From Emticicia sp031378345 (GTDB lineage Bacteria; Bacteroidota; Bacteroidia; Cytophagales; Spirosomataceae), in NCBI GenBank assembly GCA_031378345.1, contig JANNDY010000006.1:119770-183769 (forward strand): a stretch of DNA of 64,000 nt. Direction: 5' to 3'. Both the position numbers and the translations under genes were made by a program. A model generated the notes under the pieces. It ran no database searches. It saw only the letters and a program-made list of their open reading frames with translations, and was not told the origin of the DNA. Below are positions 9,353 to 17,699 of the stretch, piece by piece (position 1 is the stretch's first letter; each line of letters starts with the position of its first letter).

Positions 9353-9985
9353 TTAAACCAACTGCCACCGATGAGCAAAATTGACGATGCTTGCTACATT
9401 TCGAGCGTTGAGTTTTTTTGTGATATTTTTGCGATAAGTATCAACAGTAAATTCACTAACACAGAGTTTTGTGGCTATTTCTGACGAAAGAAATTCGAGG
9501 GCTATGAGTCGAATAACTTCTAATTCACGAGGTGTGAGTGCGTAGCGGCTGACTAATTCTTGCTGAAAAGTAGTATTGATATAAGAAAAAGACTGGTTCT
9601 TGGTTTGCTTTGATTTTTCGCCACTAAAAATGCTTAGAATGCTGTCGAAAAGTTGGTAGCGAGAAGCCGATTTTGACACAAAGCCATCTACTTTGTTTTC
9701 GATTTTTTTTAGGCAATTGACCGACATAGCATCATGCAACACTAAGGTTTTTCCTGCATGGATTTCGTCTAATTGCTGTACGAATTTGGTATTGCCTTGA
9801 AAGAAAAAATTGGCATCTATGAGCAGCACATCACAAGTAGTTTTTTGAAGTTCATGCAAAGTTTCCTGAGCATTGCGAGCCATACCGACGACGGCAAAGT
9901 CGTCGGAAGAAGCAAGCATCATAGACAAACCCTCGACGAAGAGAAAATAACTATCAGCAAGGAAAAGTTTGACTTTGGGTTTCAT
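9353..9985 (-). CDS. NarL/FixJ-type response regulator with altered acidic pocket
   Basis: About 210 residues from the preferred ATG (9983-9985), which puts the receiver at MKPKVKLFLADSYFLFVEGL. The longer reading adds 18 non-conserved residues. The phospho-acceptor is D57 (DVLLIDANFF) and the conserved Lys is K105. The acidic pocket has only one Asp (LADS instead of ADD). The C-terminal LuxR helix-turn-helix begins LTPRELEVIRLIA and ends near residue 205. It is divergent from the histidine kinase at 10148 across about 160 bases, so the two are the likely cognate pair. Confidence 0.85.
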   Translation of the reverse strand: MKPKVKLFLADSYFLFVEGLSMMLASSDDFAVVGMARNAQETLHELQKTTCDVLLIDANFFFQGNTKFVQQLDEIHAGKTLVLHDAMSVNCLKKIENKVDGFVSKSASRYQLFDSILSIFSGEKSKQTKNQSFSYINTTFQQELVSRYALTPRELEVIRLIALEFLSSEIATKLCVSEFTVDTYRKNITKKLNARNVASIVNFAHRWQLV

Positions 9986-10075
9986 AAGCAATCGTTGTTT
10001 TAGGCACATCGCATCAACGATACAAAGTTGCGACACCAAAAACTACCGTCATATACTGACTTGCCATGATATTAT

Positions 10076-10093
10076 CTACTGTCTGGACAGTAG
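10076..10093. promoter_or_regulatory. Perfect 18-bp palindrome in the divergent regulator/kinase promoter
   Basis: CTACTGTC-TG-GACAGTAG lies midway between the divergent regulator (9985) and kinase (10148) starts and is followed by TTTTTTG. A similar half, ACTACCGTCATATACTGAC, lies just upstream. It could be a dimeric regulator operator or a small terminator. The position favours an operator. Confidence 0.4.
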
Positions 10094-10147
10094 TTTTTTG
10101 TATTATTCTAAGAAATTGACTAAATTCACCGACCCAAATCACTCGTT

Positions 10148-12034
10148 ATGAAAAAAATCACTTGCTACCTTATATTAATGCTGTATTCGTTCTACTCATT
10201 TTCTCAATCAAATGCCAAACTTGATAGCCTAAAAAAAGTATTGGCTAAATTGCCAAAGGAAGGTGCTTCTTTTGCTGGGGATACTACGAGGGTGAGGGTG
10301 CTTTGTGAGATGGGGGAAATTTCAGATTTAAACAAAGGGAGTATTGAATATATTGACAGTGCAGTAACCATAACAAAAAAATTAAACTGGAAAAAAGGAA
10401 TTGCAGAATCTGTAAATCTACGAGGATGGATATATCTACGTAATGGATTCTATTTTCAATCAATTGAGGACTTAAACGAGGGGTTATTATTAAGTACTAA
10501 GTTAAAAGATAATTTTATTAGAGCATATAGTTATAGGTTTTTAGGTGCTTGTTATTTTGAAATGGAAGAAGACAAAAAAGCCATTGAAAATTATAAAAGT
10601 GCATTGCAAATTTACAATCATTCAAATGAACCAAGCTCAATTAGAGCAGGTTTATTAACTTTAAATAATATCGGATTATGCTATGCCCGTTTGAAAGATT
10701 TTGAAACGGCAATTCGTTATTATAAACAGGCGATACCAAAAGGAAGTTTTTTGAAGGACTCTTCTGCTCTCTCATGGTTACATTCAAATCTTGGGTCATC
10801 ATTGCGAGATGGGGGATATCTAAATGACGCAATTATCAATTATGACAAATCAATATCTTATCTTAGAAATAGACCCAATATAAATAAAGCCTTCACAATG
10901 AGTGAAAAAGCAAAAGCATTACTTTATTTGCATAAAGACAAAGAAGCCTTAGCATTAGCTATTCAAGCAGTAGAACTTGGTGAAAATACAACAATTTTTG
11001 AAAATTTATATATATTAGAATCACTATATTTATCTTATAAAACTAATGGGAAACTAAAAGAGGCCTTAGATATATTTGAAAAACTTAATAAACTAAAATT
11101 TAGAAATGAAGCGGAAATTAGAAGTAAAAGTATTGAAGGGTTGAAGTATAGTTTTGAAAACAAAAAAAACTTGATAGAAATTAAAGAACAAAATCTTAGA
11201 AGTAATTGGTTAATTGTTGGTTTATCAGTTTTAATTGTTTTTTTGTTTATTATTTTTAGAAATAATTTTATATTAAATAAAAAGAATATTGAAATCAATA
11301 ATCAAAAAAGGGAAATTGAACTTGTTAAAGATGAACTTTTAAATTTGAACCAAAATCTTGAAATAAAGGTAAAGAAAAGAACAATTGACTTAGAAAATGC
11401 TTTCAATGAAATAAAGGAAGCAATGATGAAAGGACAAACTATTGAAAGACAACGTGTAGCAATGGAATTACATGATAATTTAGGAAGCATGATTTCAGGA
11501 ATGAAATTTAGGATTCAAGCTATAAATCGTGAAAATATGAATGATAAAGAGAAGAGCATATTTGATGGTGTTGTAACGACAATGAGTGATGCTTACAATA
11601 ATATTCGACTTTTATCTCATAATCTTTTGCCAATAGAATTGGAAAATGAGGGATTTTATGGGGCTTTAAAAAAATTAGTCTATGACATTAATCTTAGTAA
11701 CAAAATTGAAATTAAAACAGCTTTTAATACTGAAAAACGAATTTTAGATAAAAAAGTTGAATTTGAACTTTATGGAATTTGTCTTGAACTTTTAAATAAT
11801 ACTTTAAGGCACTCCCAAGCAACAATGGCGGAGATTGCCACAAACGAAAAAGAAAGTAATTTTGAATTAGTAATAAAAGATAATGGGAAAGGCTTAGGTT
11901 TTAATAATCTTAATAATGGGAATGGTATGAAAAATATAAATAATCGATTAAAGATATTAAATGGAACTATTTCATACCAAGAAAACCATCCTAAAGGTTT
12001 AAGTATTTTTATTCTTATTCAAAATATAGTCTAA
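10148..12034 (+). CDS. TPR-containing membrane histidine kinase (HisKA_3 family)
   Basis: 628 residues. The signal sequence (MKKITCYLILMLYSFYSFSQ) is followed by a periplasmic TPR superhelix (about 35-335) with repeats such as AIENYKSALQIYNH and AIRYYKQAIPKGS. One membrane span follows near 350-372, then a coiled coil, then the dimerisation/phospho-acceptor box RQRVAMELHDNLGSMISG (His442). The ATPase domain has ELLNNTLRHS, DNGKGLGF and GNGMKNINNR. This is the NarX/DesK-like partner of LuxR-type regulators, and a candidate partner is divergent at 9985. The gene is strikingly A/T-rich after its first 170 bases. Its last 36 bases overlap the end of the convergent gene 11999-14926. Confidence 0.92.
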   Translation: MKKITCYLILMLYSFYSFSQSNAKLDSLKKVLAKLPKEGASFAGDTTRVRVLCEMGEISDLNKGSIEYIDSAVTITKKLNWKKGIAESVNLRGWIYLRNGFYFQSIEDLNEGLLLSTKLKDNFIRAYSYRFLGACYFEMEEDKKAIENYKSALQIYNHSNEPSSIRAGLLTLNNIGLCYARLKDFETAIRYYKQAIPKGSFLKDSSALSWLHSNLGSSLRDGGYLNDAIINYDKSISYLRNRPNINKAFTMSEKAKALLYLHKDKEALALAIQAVELGENTTIFENLYILESLYLSYKTNGKLKEALDIFEKLNKLKFRNEAEIRSKSIEGLKYSFENKKNLIEIKEQNLRSNWLIVGLSVLIVFLFIIFRNNFILNKKNIEINNQKREIELVKDELLNLNQNLEIKVKKRTIDLENAFNEIKEAMMKGQTIERQRVAMELHDNLGSMISGMKFRIQAINRENMNDKEKSIFDGVVTTMSDAYNNIRLLSHNLLPIELENEGFYGALKKLVYDINLSNKIEIKTAFNTEKRILDKKVEFELYGICLELLNNTLRHSQATMAEIATNEKESNFELVIKDNGKGLGFNNLNNGNGMKNINNRLKILNGTISYQENHPKGLSIFILIQNIV

Positions 12035-14926
12035 AGGTTTATAAACATTTTTCACTTCATTTATGTAATCCTCCGATAAATCTAAGAAAAAGTAACCAAT
12101 CCCAGCTAAGCCATGACTGAAAGTTGGACAAAATTCTGAACCTATTGGGTCATCCCAGTTATTTGCATACGCATTTGGAAAGGGCAGATTCATTTCTATA
12201 TTTTTCTCAATTATGCTGTCACCTAATAGTTTTTTAAAATTATTCGCAAGATTTTTTATCGGGTCTTTTGAAGTTGTATTATCCCAAGTATTTAAAAAAA
12301 TGAAATAAATATTTTCTATTGCATTATCCGAATTTGATATAGTTGGTGGAACAGGATTATTATACTGAAACCGACTTAGAAAAAACTCATAAACTTGCTT
12401 ATTAGAATATGAGTGTTTTATATCGTCACTTCCACTTAATTCAATATTATTTAAAATTCCCAATGAGGTTTCTCGATAAATATTTTCATAAGGGCAAATC
12501 ATAGCTATTGCCGATAAAAATAAACCTATTCCGATTTTTTCGTTTTCATTTAATGCCACGAATTTATTTATCTTATTTTCTTTTTGAAAACTAATCCAAT
12601 TACATTTATCACCAAACCAAATTGCTTCTCGGCAAATAGTAAATGCAATATATTGTGCGGCTTTTAAAAATCTTTGACTTGGCAATAATTCTATATTTAT
12701 GTTGATATTTAACCCAATAAAGGGTGGATTAATGAGTTTTTCTTCAAGTAAATCATGTCTATATTTGAATTCTGTGATTGATGATGTTGGATTTCTATAC
12801 ATTTCGTGTAGATTAAACCCCTTTTCAAATAAATATTTTTTAATTATTTCAGTCCAGTTATTTTGGTCCTTCCAATTGCCATTTTGTAAAAGTACATCTG
12901 CTATCAAGCCTGCTCTATAATTACCGAAACTCTCATTTGAATCAATTGGATTTTCTCCAAAACTAAGTCCTTTTGTATTTGATTTTATAAATTTCTTAGT
13001 AAACTTTGGAGTATTTTCCCTAATTAAATCTTCTCTTTTTAAAATATTATAAACAATTGATATTGTATCAATACAAGCAGTATAATTATCTCTATGAATA
13101 AACAATATTGCAGCATCACTTCTAAAATATCTACATAATTTATTTCTTAATTTTATTTCAAATGGGATACTTCTATCATTAAGTCTTTTCGTTATTTCTT
13201 CGAGGAATAAATAAATACCAGCTACATTATCCTTCAAGTGAAAATAAAATCGAATCCAATTAGGTAAGTCTTGCGGCATCTTATTTTTCCCTAATATCCA
13301 AAAATCAAGGCTCGTATCAACAGCGGTATTCGGAAGTACCGAAAACTTAAAAAAGTTTAAATTTACATATATATCATTCTGATTATTTATCTTTACTACA
13401 CTTGAGTTGGAATCACTAATTGTAATGTAATGACCTGAATTTTCAATTCTTCTTTCACTTGAACGTCTAATTACTACATTCCCATTTTTGGTTTTTACTT
13501 CTACTTTCCACCATAAACTAACCCATCGCTCCATTTTATCAACAGACGGAATGCTTGCAAGTATGGTTTTGTTTAATTCAATTCTCTTTTTTTCAGACAT
13601 ACTTATGTCAAATTCTCCAAAAAACCATCTGTAAATAATATCTTTTAAGGCAATTTGAGTTGGGACTGGAGCATTAGGTGTTGAAAGTACACTTAAGATT
13701 TTCTTCTTTAAATCATCTAAGTCATTTTCAAGTCGATTATGAAACGTTCTAAATGTTTGATATAATTTTATAGTATTTATTGCTGGAGCAGAAAATGTAC
13801 CAGAATTAGAACAAAAAAAAGTGCTTGGTGAAAGTAAAGTAGAAAACCTTTGAGGTTTTTTTATCAATTCAATAGCCTTATCAAGCCATTCACTTGTTTT
13901 ATTACTATCCAGGTTAAGTTTCGGAAATAAACCATAATAATAATTTTGCAAAAATTGTATTCCACAAAATTGGATAATTTTATTTGCCTCAAATTGATTA
14001 TTATAATTGGACAAAAGTGAATTGAAAATCTTTAAACAATTACCAATTGTTTCGTCAATGGTTGCCTTTGGATTAAAATTAAGTAACTCAAAAAGTATAG
14101 TAGCTAAATCCCAATTATTATCTCCAATATCAGCTAATTCCCAATCAGTTATTATAACTTTATCAGATTCGTCAAATAAGATATTATCAAATTTAAGGTC
14201 GAAATGAATTAAACATTCTTCATTCCAGATAATTTTTTCAATAGTCGAAAATACATTTGATTCTTTTATTTTTTGATTTAACAATTTGTGGTCTGCAATA
14301 GAGGAATTATCAAGTAAATCGCAAAAAGATTTTTCGTTGAGTGCAAAAAAAAGAGGTCTGCTAAATGAAAAGGTGTTCGGAAAGGTTGTAGTTAATTTAT
14401 CCTTTTTTAAACAATGATATTTAGATAGAATCGGGGCTAATTCTTTTAAAAATGAGGCAACAAGAGCATCTGGTATTTCAATTAAATCGCTTAGAGACCC
14501 AAATTCAATAAATTCAAAGTATTGTAATTTAAAAATATCATCAACTGCAATCAACTTTGGAATGGCAGAATCACACCTGCCTCTAACCAAAATTTCATTG
14601 ATTTTTATTTCATTTTGAAACGAAATAAGATAATTTGATTCAAAAATTCTTGGTTGTTTAACAAATATTTTTTTTCTTGAAAATAAGATTTTTTCATCCT
14701 TTTCACTCCCTGTCCTTTCATTTACTTCTGATTCATTTTTATTATCAATGAAATCTCCTTCCAAAATAAAAATAGTATTACGAGTAAAATTATTTTTAGT
14801 CTCACCTAATCCTTTCTCAATGATTGTCAAACCACCGTTTTTGACAAGTAATTTTCTATCTAAAACTATTTTTTGAGTTTTAGGAAAAAGCAAATATTTG
14901 CCTAATTGATATCCTGAGAAAATCAT
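11999..14926 (-). CDS. Kinase-HopA1-LanC fusion, class V lanthipeptide synthetase-like, C-terminus truncated
   Basis: 975 residues in three parts. Residues ~90-345 are an aminoglycoside-phosphotransferase-like kinase: LIHFDLKFDNILFD gives catalytic D243 and N248, and VIITDWE gives metal-binding D261. Residues ~400-715 match the HopA1 family (RYFRSDAAILFIHRD, FIKSNTKGLSFGENP, ESFGNYRAGLIADVLL). Residues ~745-965 are LanC-like (FTICREAIWFGDKCNW, KIGIGLFLSAIAMI, CPTFSHGLAGIGYFFLDL). In class V lanthipeptide pathways a kinase homologue, a HopA1-type lyase and a LanC-like cyclase act together on Ser/Thr; here they are one polypeptide. The LanC part ends 31 residues after the SHG motif, so the usual W-C-x-G and C-H-G zinc ligands are absent. 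The final 11 codons lie antisense to the histidine kinase end. The domain calls are by motif; the product is unknown. Confidence 0.72.
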   Translation of the reverse strand: MIFSGYQLGKYLLFPKTQKIVLDRKLLVKNGGLTIIEKGLGETKNNFTRNTIFILEGDFIDNKNESEVNERTGSEKDEKILFSRKKIFVKQPRIFESNYLISFQNEIKINEILVRGRCDSAIPKLIAVDDIFKLQYFEFIEFGSLSDLIEIPDALVASFLKELAPILSKYHCLKKDKLTTTFPNTFSFSRPLFFALNEKSFCDLLDNSSIADHKLLNQKIKESNVFSTIEKIIWNEECLIHFDLKFDNILFDESDKVIITDWELADIGDNNWDLATILFELLNFNPKATIDETIGNCLKIFNSLLSNYNNQFEANKIIQFCGIQFLQNYYYGLFPKLNLDSNKTSEWLDKAIELIKKPQRFSTLLSPSTFFCSNSGTFSAPAINTIKLYQTFRTFHNRLENDLDDLKKKILSVLSTPNAPVPTQIALKDIIYRWFFGEFDISMSEKKRIELNKTILASIPSVDKMERWVSLWWKVEVKTKNGNVVIRRSSERRIENSGHYITISDSNSSVVKINNQNDIYVNLNFFKFSVLPNTAVDTSLDFWILGKNKMPQDLPNWIRFYFHLKDNVAGIYLFLEEITKRLNDRSIPFEIKLRNKLCRYFRSDAAILFIHRDNYTACIDTISIVYNILKREDLIRENTPKFTKKFIKSNTKGLSFGENPIDSNESFGNYRAGLIADVLLQNGNWKDQNNWTEIIKKYLFEKGFNLHEMYRNPTSSITEFKYRHDLLEEKLINPPFIGLNININIELLPSQRFLKAAQYIAFTICREAIWFGDKCNWISFQKENKINKFVALNENEKIGIGLFLSAIAMICPYENIYRETSLGILNNIELSGSDDIKHSYSNKQVYEFFLSRFQYNNPVPPTISNSDNAIENIYFIFLNTWDNTTSKDPIKNLANNFKKLLGDSIIEKNIEMNLPFPNAYANNWDDPIGSEFCPTFSHGLAGIGYFFLDLSEDYINEVKNVYKPLDYILNKNKNT

Positions 14927-14961
14927 AATAATAAAACGATGGTTTGAACTATTCTAAAATA

Positions 14962-15438
14962 TCAATCAAAGGGATTTGGATATGCAATTATACTTGTTTT
15001 TGGATGTGACGGAGACGTTGAATCTATACTTCTTAAATTTCCTTCTAATGGGTTTTCAATTGTTTTGAAATCTGCAATTGAGCCAATAACAGTTTTTTTA
15101 CTTTTACTATTATAATACCAGAAATGAGACCCTTTTCTTATCTTAATTGTCAATTTATCATCAAAAACTGTAATATCTTTAATATTATATTTCAAATCCC
15201 ATCTTAAAATAACTCCAACGGTATATTCGCTATCCGCTTCTCTTTTTACCTCATACAACCAAAGATATTTTGAATTCGCAGGTAATGAAATATTTTTAAA
15301 ACTGCTTAAATTGTCTAATAAAGACCATTTCGGTTCAGTTTTTTCAATATTACCAGTCAATTCAATAAAACCTTCTTCATCGCCGCCTATGTATAAAGTC
15401 TTTTTTCTAAATTCTTTGTACTCATCAATTAGTGCCAT
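14962..15438 (-). CDS. Unknown small protein beside the lanthipeptide-like synthetase; possible substrate
   Basis: 158 residues with no family recognised. It lies between a response regulator (30 bases upstream) and the kinase-HopA1-LanC gene (35 bases downstream), all on the minus strand, so one transcript is likely. The first ~130 residues look folded, with alternating beta-strands (KYLWLYEVKREADSEYTVGV, ILRWDLKY, KLTIKIRKGSHFWYYN). The last ~25 are Ser/Thr/Pro-rich and end SPSHPKTSIIAYPNPFD. There is no cysteine anywhere, so it could not form a thioether ring by itself. It might be a leader-bearing substrate that is only dehydrated, a recognition or immunity partner, or unrelated. There is no signal peptide. 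Confidence 0.55.
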   Translation of the reverse strand: MALIDEYKEFRKKTLYIGGDEEGFIELTGNIEKTEPKWSLLDNLSSFKNISLPANSKYLWLYEVKREADSEYTVGVILRWDLKYNIKDITVFDDKLTIKIRKGSHFWYYNSKSKKTVIGSIADFKTIENPLEGNLRSIDSTSPSHPKTSIIAYPNPFD

Positions 15439-15468
15439 AATCTTAAATATATTTAAAAGGTTAAAATT

Positions 15469-16116
15469 CTACTTCAAAAACCCATTCTTCATAGCCCACC
15501 GCATAAGCCCCAAAGCCGAATTGACATTTAGCTTTTTCATCAAATTTCGTCTATGCGTTTCTACCGTTGTTGAGCTAATGAAAATCCTTTCGGCTATTTC
15601 GTTATTGCTTAGGTCTTGTATCACCAGTCGCATTACTTCTATCTCACGGGGTGTTAGCGATATACTTTCAGCTATATTATCTTTGCCATTGGGTGTGTTT
15701 TGGTTAGGCATTTGTGCCAGTCGCATTACAACCGCTTCGCTAAAAAACTTTTGTCCACTTGCTACGGTTCTTATGGCTCGTTCGAGTTCTTTTCGCTCGG
15801 CACGCTTCATTATATAACCATCTACACCTGCCACCAAAGCCTCTTTTATTACTGCTGGTTCTTCCGACATCGTTAAGAGCATTACACGCACATTTGGGTA
15901 TTTTTCACGTACTCTTATCGTTGTTTCAATGCCATTCATTAGCGGCATGTGTAGGTCTGTTAGTACTACATCGGCATCGTTGGTCTCCAAAAAAGTGAGT
16001 ACCTGCCAGCCGTTATTAGCTGTGCCAACTACCTCAATACCGTCCATCGTATCAATCAAAATACTCAGGCTTTCGGCAACAATCACGTGGTCGTCGGCAA
16101 TCAAAACTCGTATCAT
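15469..16116 (-). CDS. NarL/FixJ-type response regulator
   Basis: 215 residues with a canonical receiver: acidic pair in IRVLIADDH, phospho-acceptor D54 (VVLTDLHMP), T82 and K104. The LuxR helix-turn-helix follows (SLTPREIEVMRLVIQDLSNN, then STTVETHRRNLMKKLNV). It is a transcription factor expected to be phosphorylated by a HisKA_3 kinase. No kinase is adjacent; the nearest is 10148-12034, across the synthetase locus. It is the first gene of the apparent minus-strand unit with the unknown 158-residue protein and the synthetase, so it may control them. It is visibly less A/T-rich than those two genes. Confidence 0.93.
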   Translation of the reverse strand: MIRVLIADDHVIVAESLSILIDTMDGIEVVGTANNGWQVLTFLETNDADVVLTDLHMPLMNGIETTIRVREKYPNVRVMLLTMSEEPAVIKEALVAGVDGYIMKRAERKELERAIRTVASGQKFFSEAVVMRLAQMPNQNTPNGKDNIAESISLTPREIEVMRLVIQDLSNNEIAERIFISSTTVETHRRNLMKKLNVNSALGLMRWAMKNGFLK

Positions 16117-16118
16117 AA

Positions 16119-16170
16119 GTCAATTATCAATTAACAATTACCAATTATCATTTTTAATCAACTGATAATA
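16119..16170. repeat. Period-7 tandem repeat
   Basis: Units such as CAATTAT, CAATTAA, CAATTAC and CAATTAT lie immediately upstream of the regulator ATG. The rest of the 16117-16571 gap is A/T-rich and otherwise holds the second period-7 tract (16461-16487) and the promoter at 16512-16542. Confidence 0.75.
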
Positions 16171-16460
16171 AACTTTTTATAAAATAAACAATGAGGTATG
16201 ATTATGAAAGAAAAAATAGAAGACAATGAATTTCGCAGAGCTGGGGCATCATTTCGAGTTAGTTTCATAGTCTAAACAACAGCAAAAAAACTTATTCCAT
16301 GAATTGAGTTGCTATACTAAAAACTAAAATTGTCAAAAACAAATTTTTATCTCAAACTTTTTATTTTTTTGCAAAGTTATAGTACAAAACCCCAGCAAAA
16401 AATACCTACAAGTAGTGATTTTTTCTTACTTTATCCACATTTATTGGTTACCAATATTCT

Positions 16461-16487
16461 ACATTCTTAATTCTTAATTCCTAATTG
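16461..16487. repeat. Period-7 tandem repeat
   Basis: ATTCTTA, ATTCTTA, ATTCCTA, ATTGTGC: a short tract upstream of the alpha-E gene promoter. Confidence 0.7.
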
Positions 16488-16511
16488 TGCCTTAGCACGC
16501 TCAATCTTTCG

Positions 16512-16542
16512 TTTGTTTTTCCAATTTCCTTTATTATCTTTG
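16512..16542 (+). promoter_or_regulatory. Bacteroidota promoter for the alpha-E/Anbu genes
   Basis: A -33 TTTG (16512-16515) and a -7 TATCTTTG (16535-16542) are separated by 19 bases, an excellent match to the Bacteroidota housekeeping consensus. Transcription would start near 16549, about 23 bases before the alpha-E ATG. Confidence 0.75.
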
Positions 16543-16571
16543 GTCTTCGTCAATAAAAACCAAAGAAAATT

Positions 16572-17534
16572 ATGCTAAGTCGTGTTGCCAATTCCATTTA
16601 TTGGATAAATCGCTATATTGAGCGAGCCGAAAACTACGCCCGTTTTGTGAGTGTAAACCTCAACCTTACGCTTGATGCCCCCGGTATTTTGACCGAACAA
16701 TGGGAGCCTTTACTTATTGCTACGGCAGATAATTATGGTTTTTTTGAGCATCATACCCACGCCGACCGAGACACAGTAATTGATTACATGACTTTCGATA
16801 AACGAAATCCGAATTCTATTTATAGCTGCCTTGCTTATGCTCGTGAGAATGCCCGCACGATTCGTGAGAGCATCACCAAAGAGATGTGGGAGCATCTTAA
16901 TATGTTTTATCTGAAAGTATCAGAAACACAATCAACCAAAAACTGGGAGGTTGAGCAACTCCAAACTTTTTTTGATGAAATAAAAGATGGTTGTCAATTA
17001 TTCTTCGGAATCATAGATTCGACCGTTACCCGAAATGAAGGTTTTCATTTTGGCAGAATGGGGCGTTTTTTGGAACGTGCCGACAAAACTTCTCGCTTTT
17101 TGGATGTTCGATATTTTACTTTATTGCCTGATAATGAGGCAGTTGGCTCACCACAAGAGCTACTTATTTGGACTTCCGTGCTAAAATCGGTTAGTGCCTT
17201 TAATATGTATCGTCAGCAGCATCGAGTTATAAATCCTTCACACATTGTCGAGTTTTTGGTTTTGGATAAAAGTTTTCCTCGCTCAATCTTTTATTGTATT
17301 CGTCAAGTCGAATTGTCTTTATACGAAATTTCAGGTATAAAAATGACTGATGGCTACTCAAATTTTGCCGAAAAAGAAATGACTCGTCTGCGTCACGAAA
17401 TTGAGTTTACCGAAGTAGCAGATATTTTCAAAAAAGGGCTTCACCCCTACTTAGATGAATTTCAAATAAAAAATAATATTGCCGCAAAAGCAATTTTCAA
17501 TACCTATTTTGATTTAAAAACGGTGGAAGCGTAA
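16572..17534 (+). CDS. Alpha-E domain protein (DUF403 family)
   Basis: 320 residues. The start MLSRVANSIYWINRYIERAENYARFV is the hallmark of the alpha-E helical domain, which fills the whole protein. Further conserved segments are YARENARTIRESITKEMWEHLN and HFGRMGRFLERADKTSRFLD. Family members are encoded with a circularly permuted ATP-grasp enzyme, a transglutaminase-like protein and often the Anbu protease, and are thought to take part in a peptide-forming or tagging pathway. Here Anbu is next (17700) and the transglutaminase is 10 kb away (28138). No ATP-grasp gene lies beside it: the upstream genes are on the other strand and unrelated. No enzymatic residue can be assigned. Confidence 0.9.
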   Translation: MLSRVANSIYWINRYIERAENYARFVSVNLNLTLDAPGILTEQWEPLLIATADNYGFFEHHTHADRDTVIDYMTFDKRNPNSIYSCLAYARENARTIRESITKEMWEHLNMFYLKVSETQSTKNWEVEQLQTFFDEIKDGCQLFFGIIDSTVTRNEGFHFGRMGRFLERADKTSRFLDVRYFTLLPDNEAVGSPQELLIWTSVLKSVSAFNMYRQQHRVINPSHIVEFLVLDKSFPRSIFYCIRQVELSLYEISGIKMTDGYSNFAEKEMTRLRHEIEFTEVADIFKKGLHPYLDEFQIKNNIAAKAIFNTYFDLKTVEA

Positions 17535-17539
17535 AATTT

Positions 17540-17691
17540 AGTTCTGAGTTCTGAGTTCTGAGTTCTTAATTATTGTTACTTTTGTTCCACAAAATCATTT
17601 ACCATGTTATTTGAGTTTGAATTTAAAGATTTAGCGACACAACATTAGCGGTAAGCAAAACTCAGAATTCAGAACTCAGCACTCAGAATTA
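17540..17691. repeat. Inverted pair of period-7 tracts between alpha-E and Anbu genes
   Basis: The left arm is AGTTCTG repeated (17540-17570). The right arm has CAGAATT, CAGAACT, CAGCACT and CAGAATT (17659-17691), its reverse complement. They flank about 90 bases containing a 14-codon open frame (from 17604) with no visible meaning. Confidence 0.8.
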
Positions 17692-17699
17692 TAAAAGAA

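Noticed and set aside
14962..15438. Classical lanthipeptide precursor
   Set aside because: It has no cysteine and is unusually long, so it is recorded as unknown rather than as a confirmed precursor.
16204..16275. Plus-strand 23-codon open frame starting MKEKIEDNEFRRAG
   Set aside because: Considered as a peptide precursor for the nearby synthetase. It has no Cys, lies on the opposite strand and has no sign of selection.
17604..17648. 14-codon open frame between the alpha-E and Anbu genes
   Set aside because: Too short, between two repeat arms, no recognisable product.
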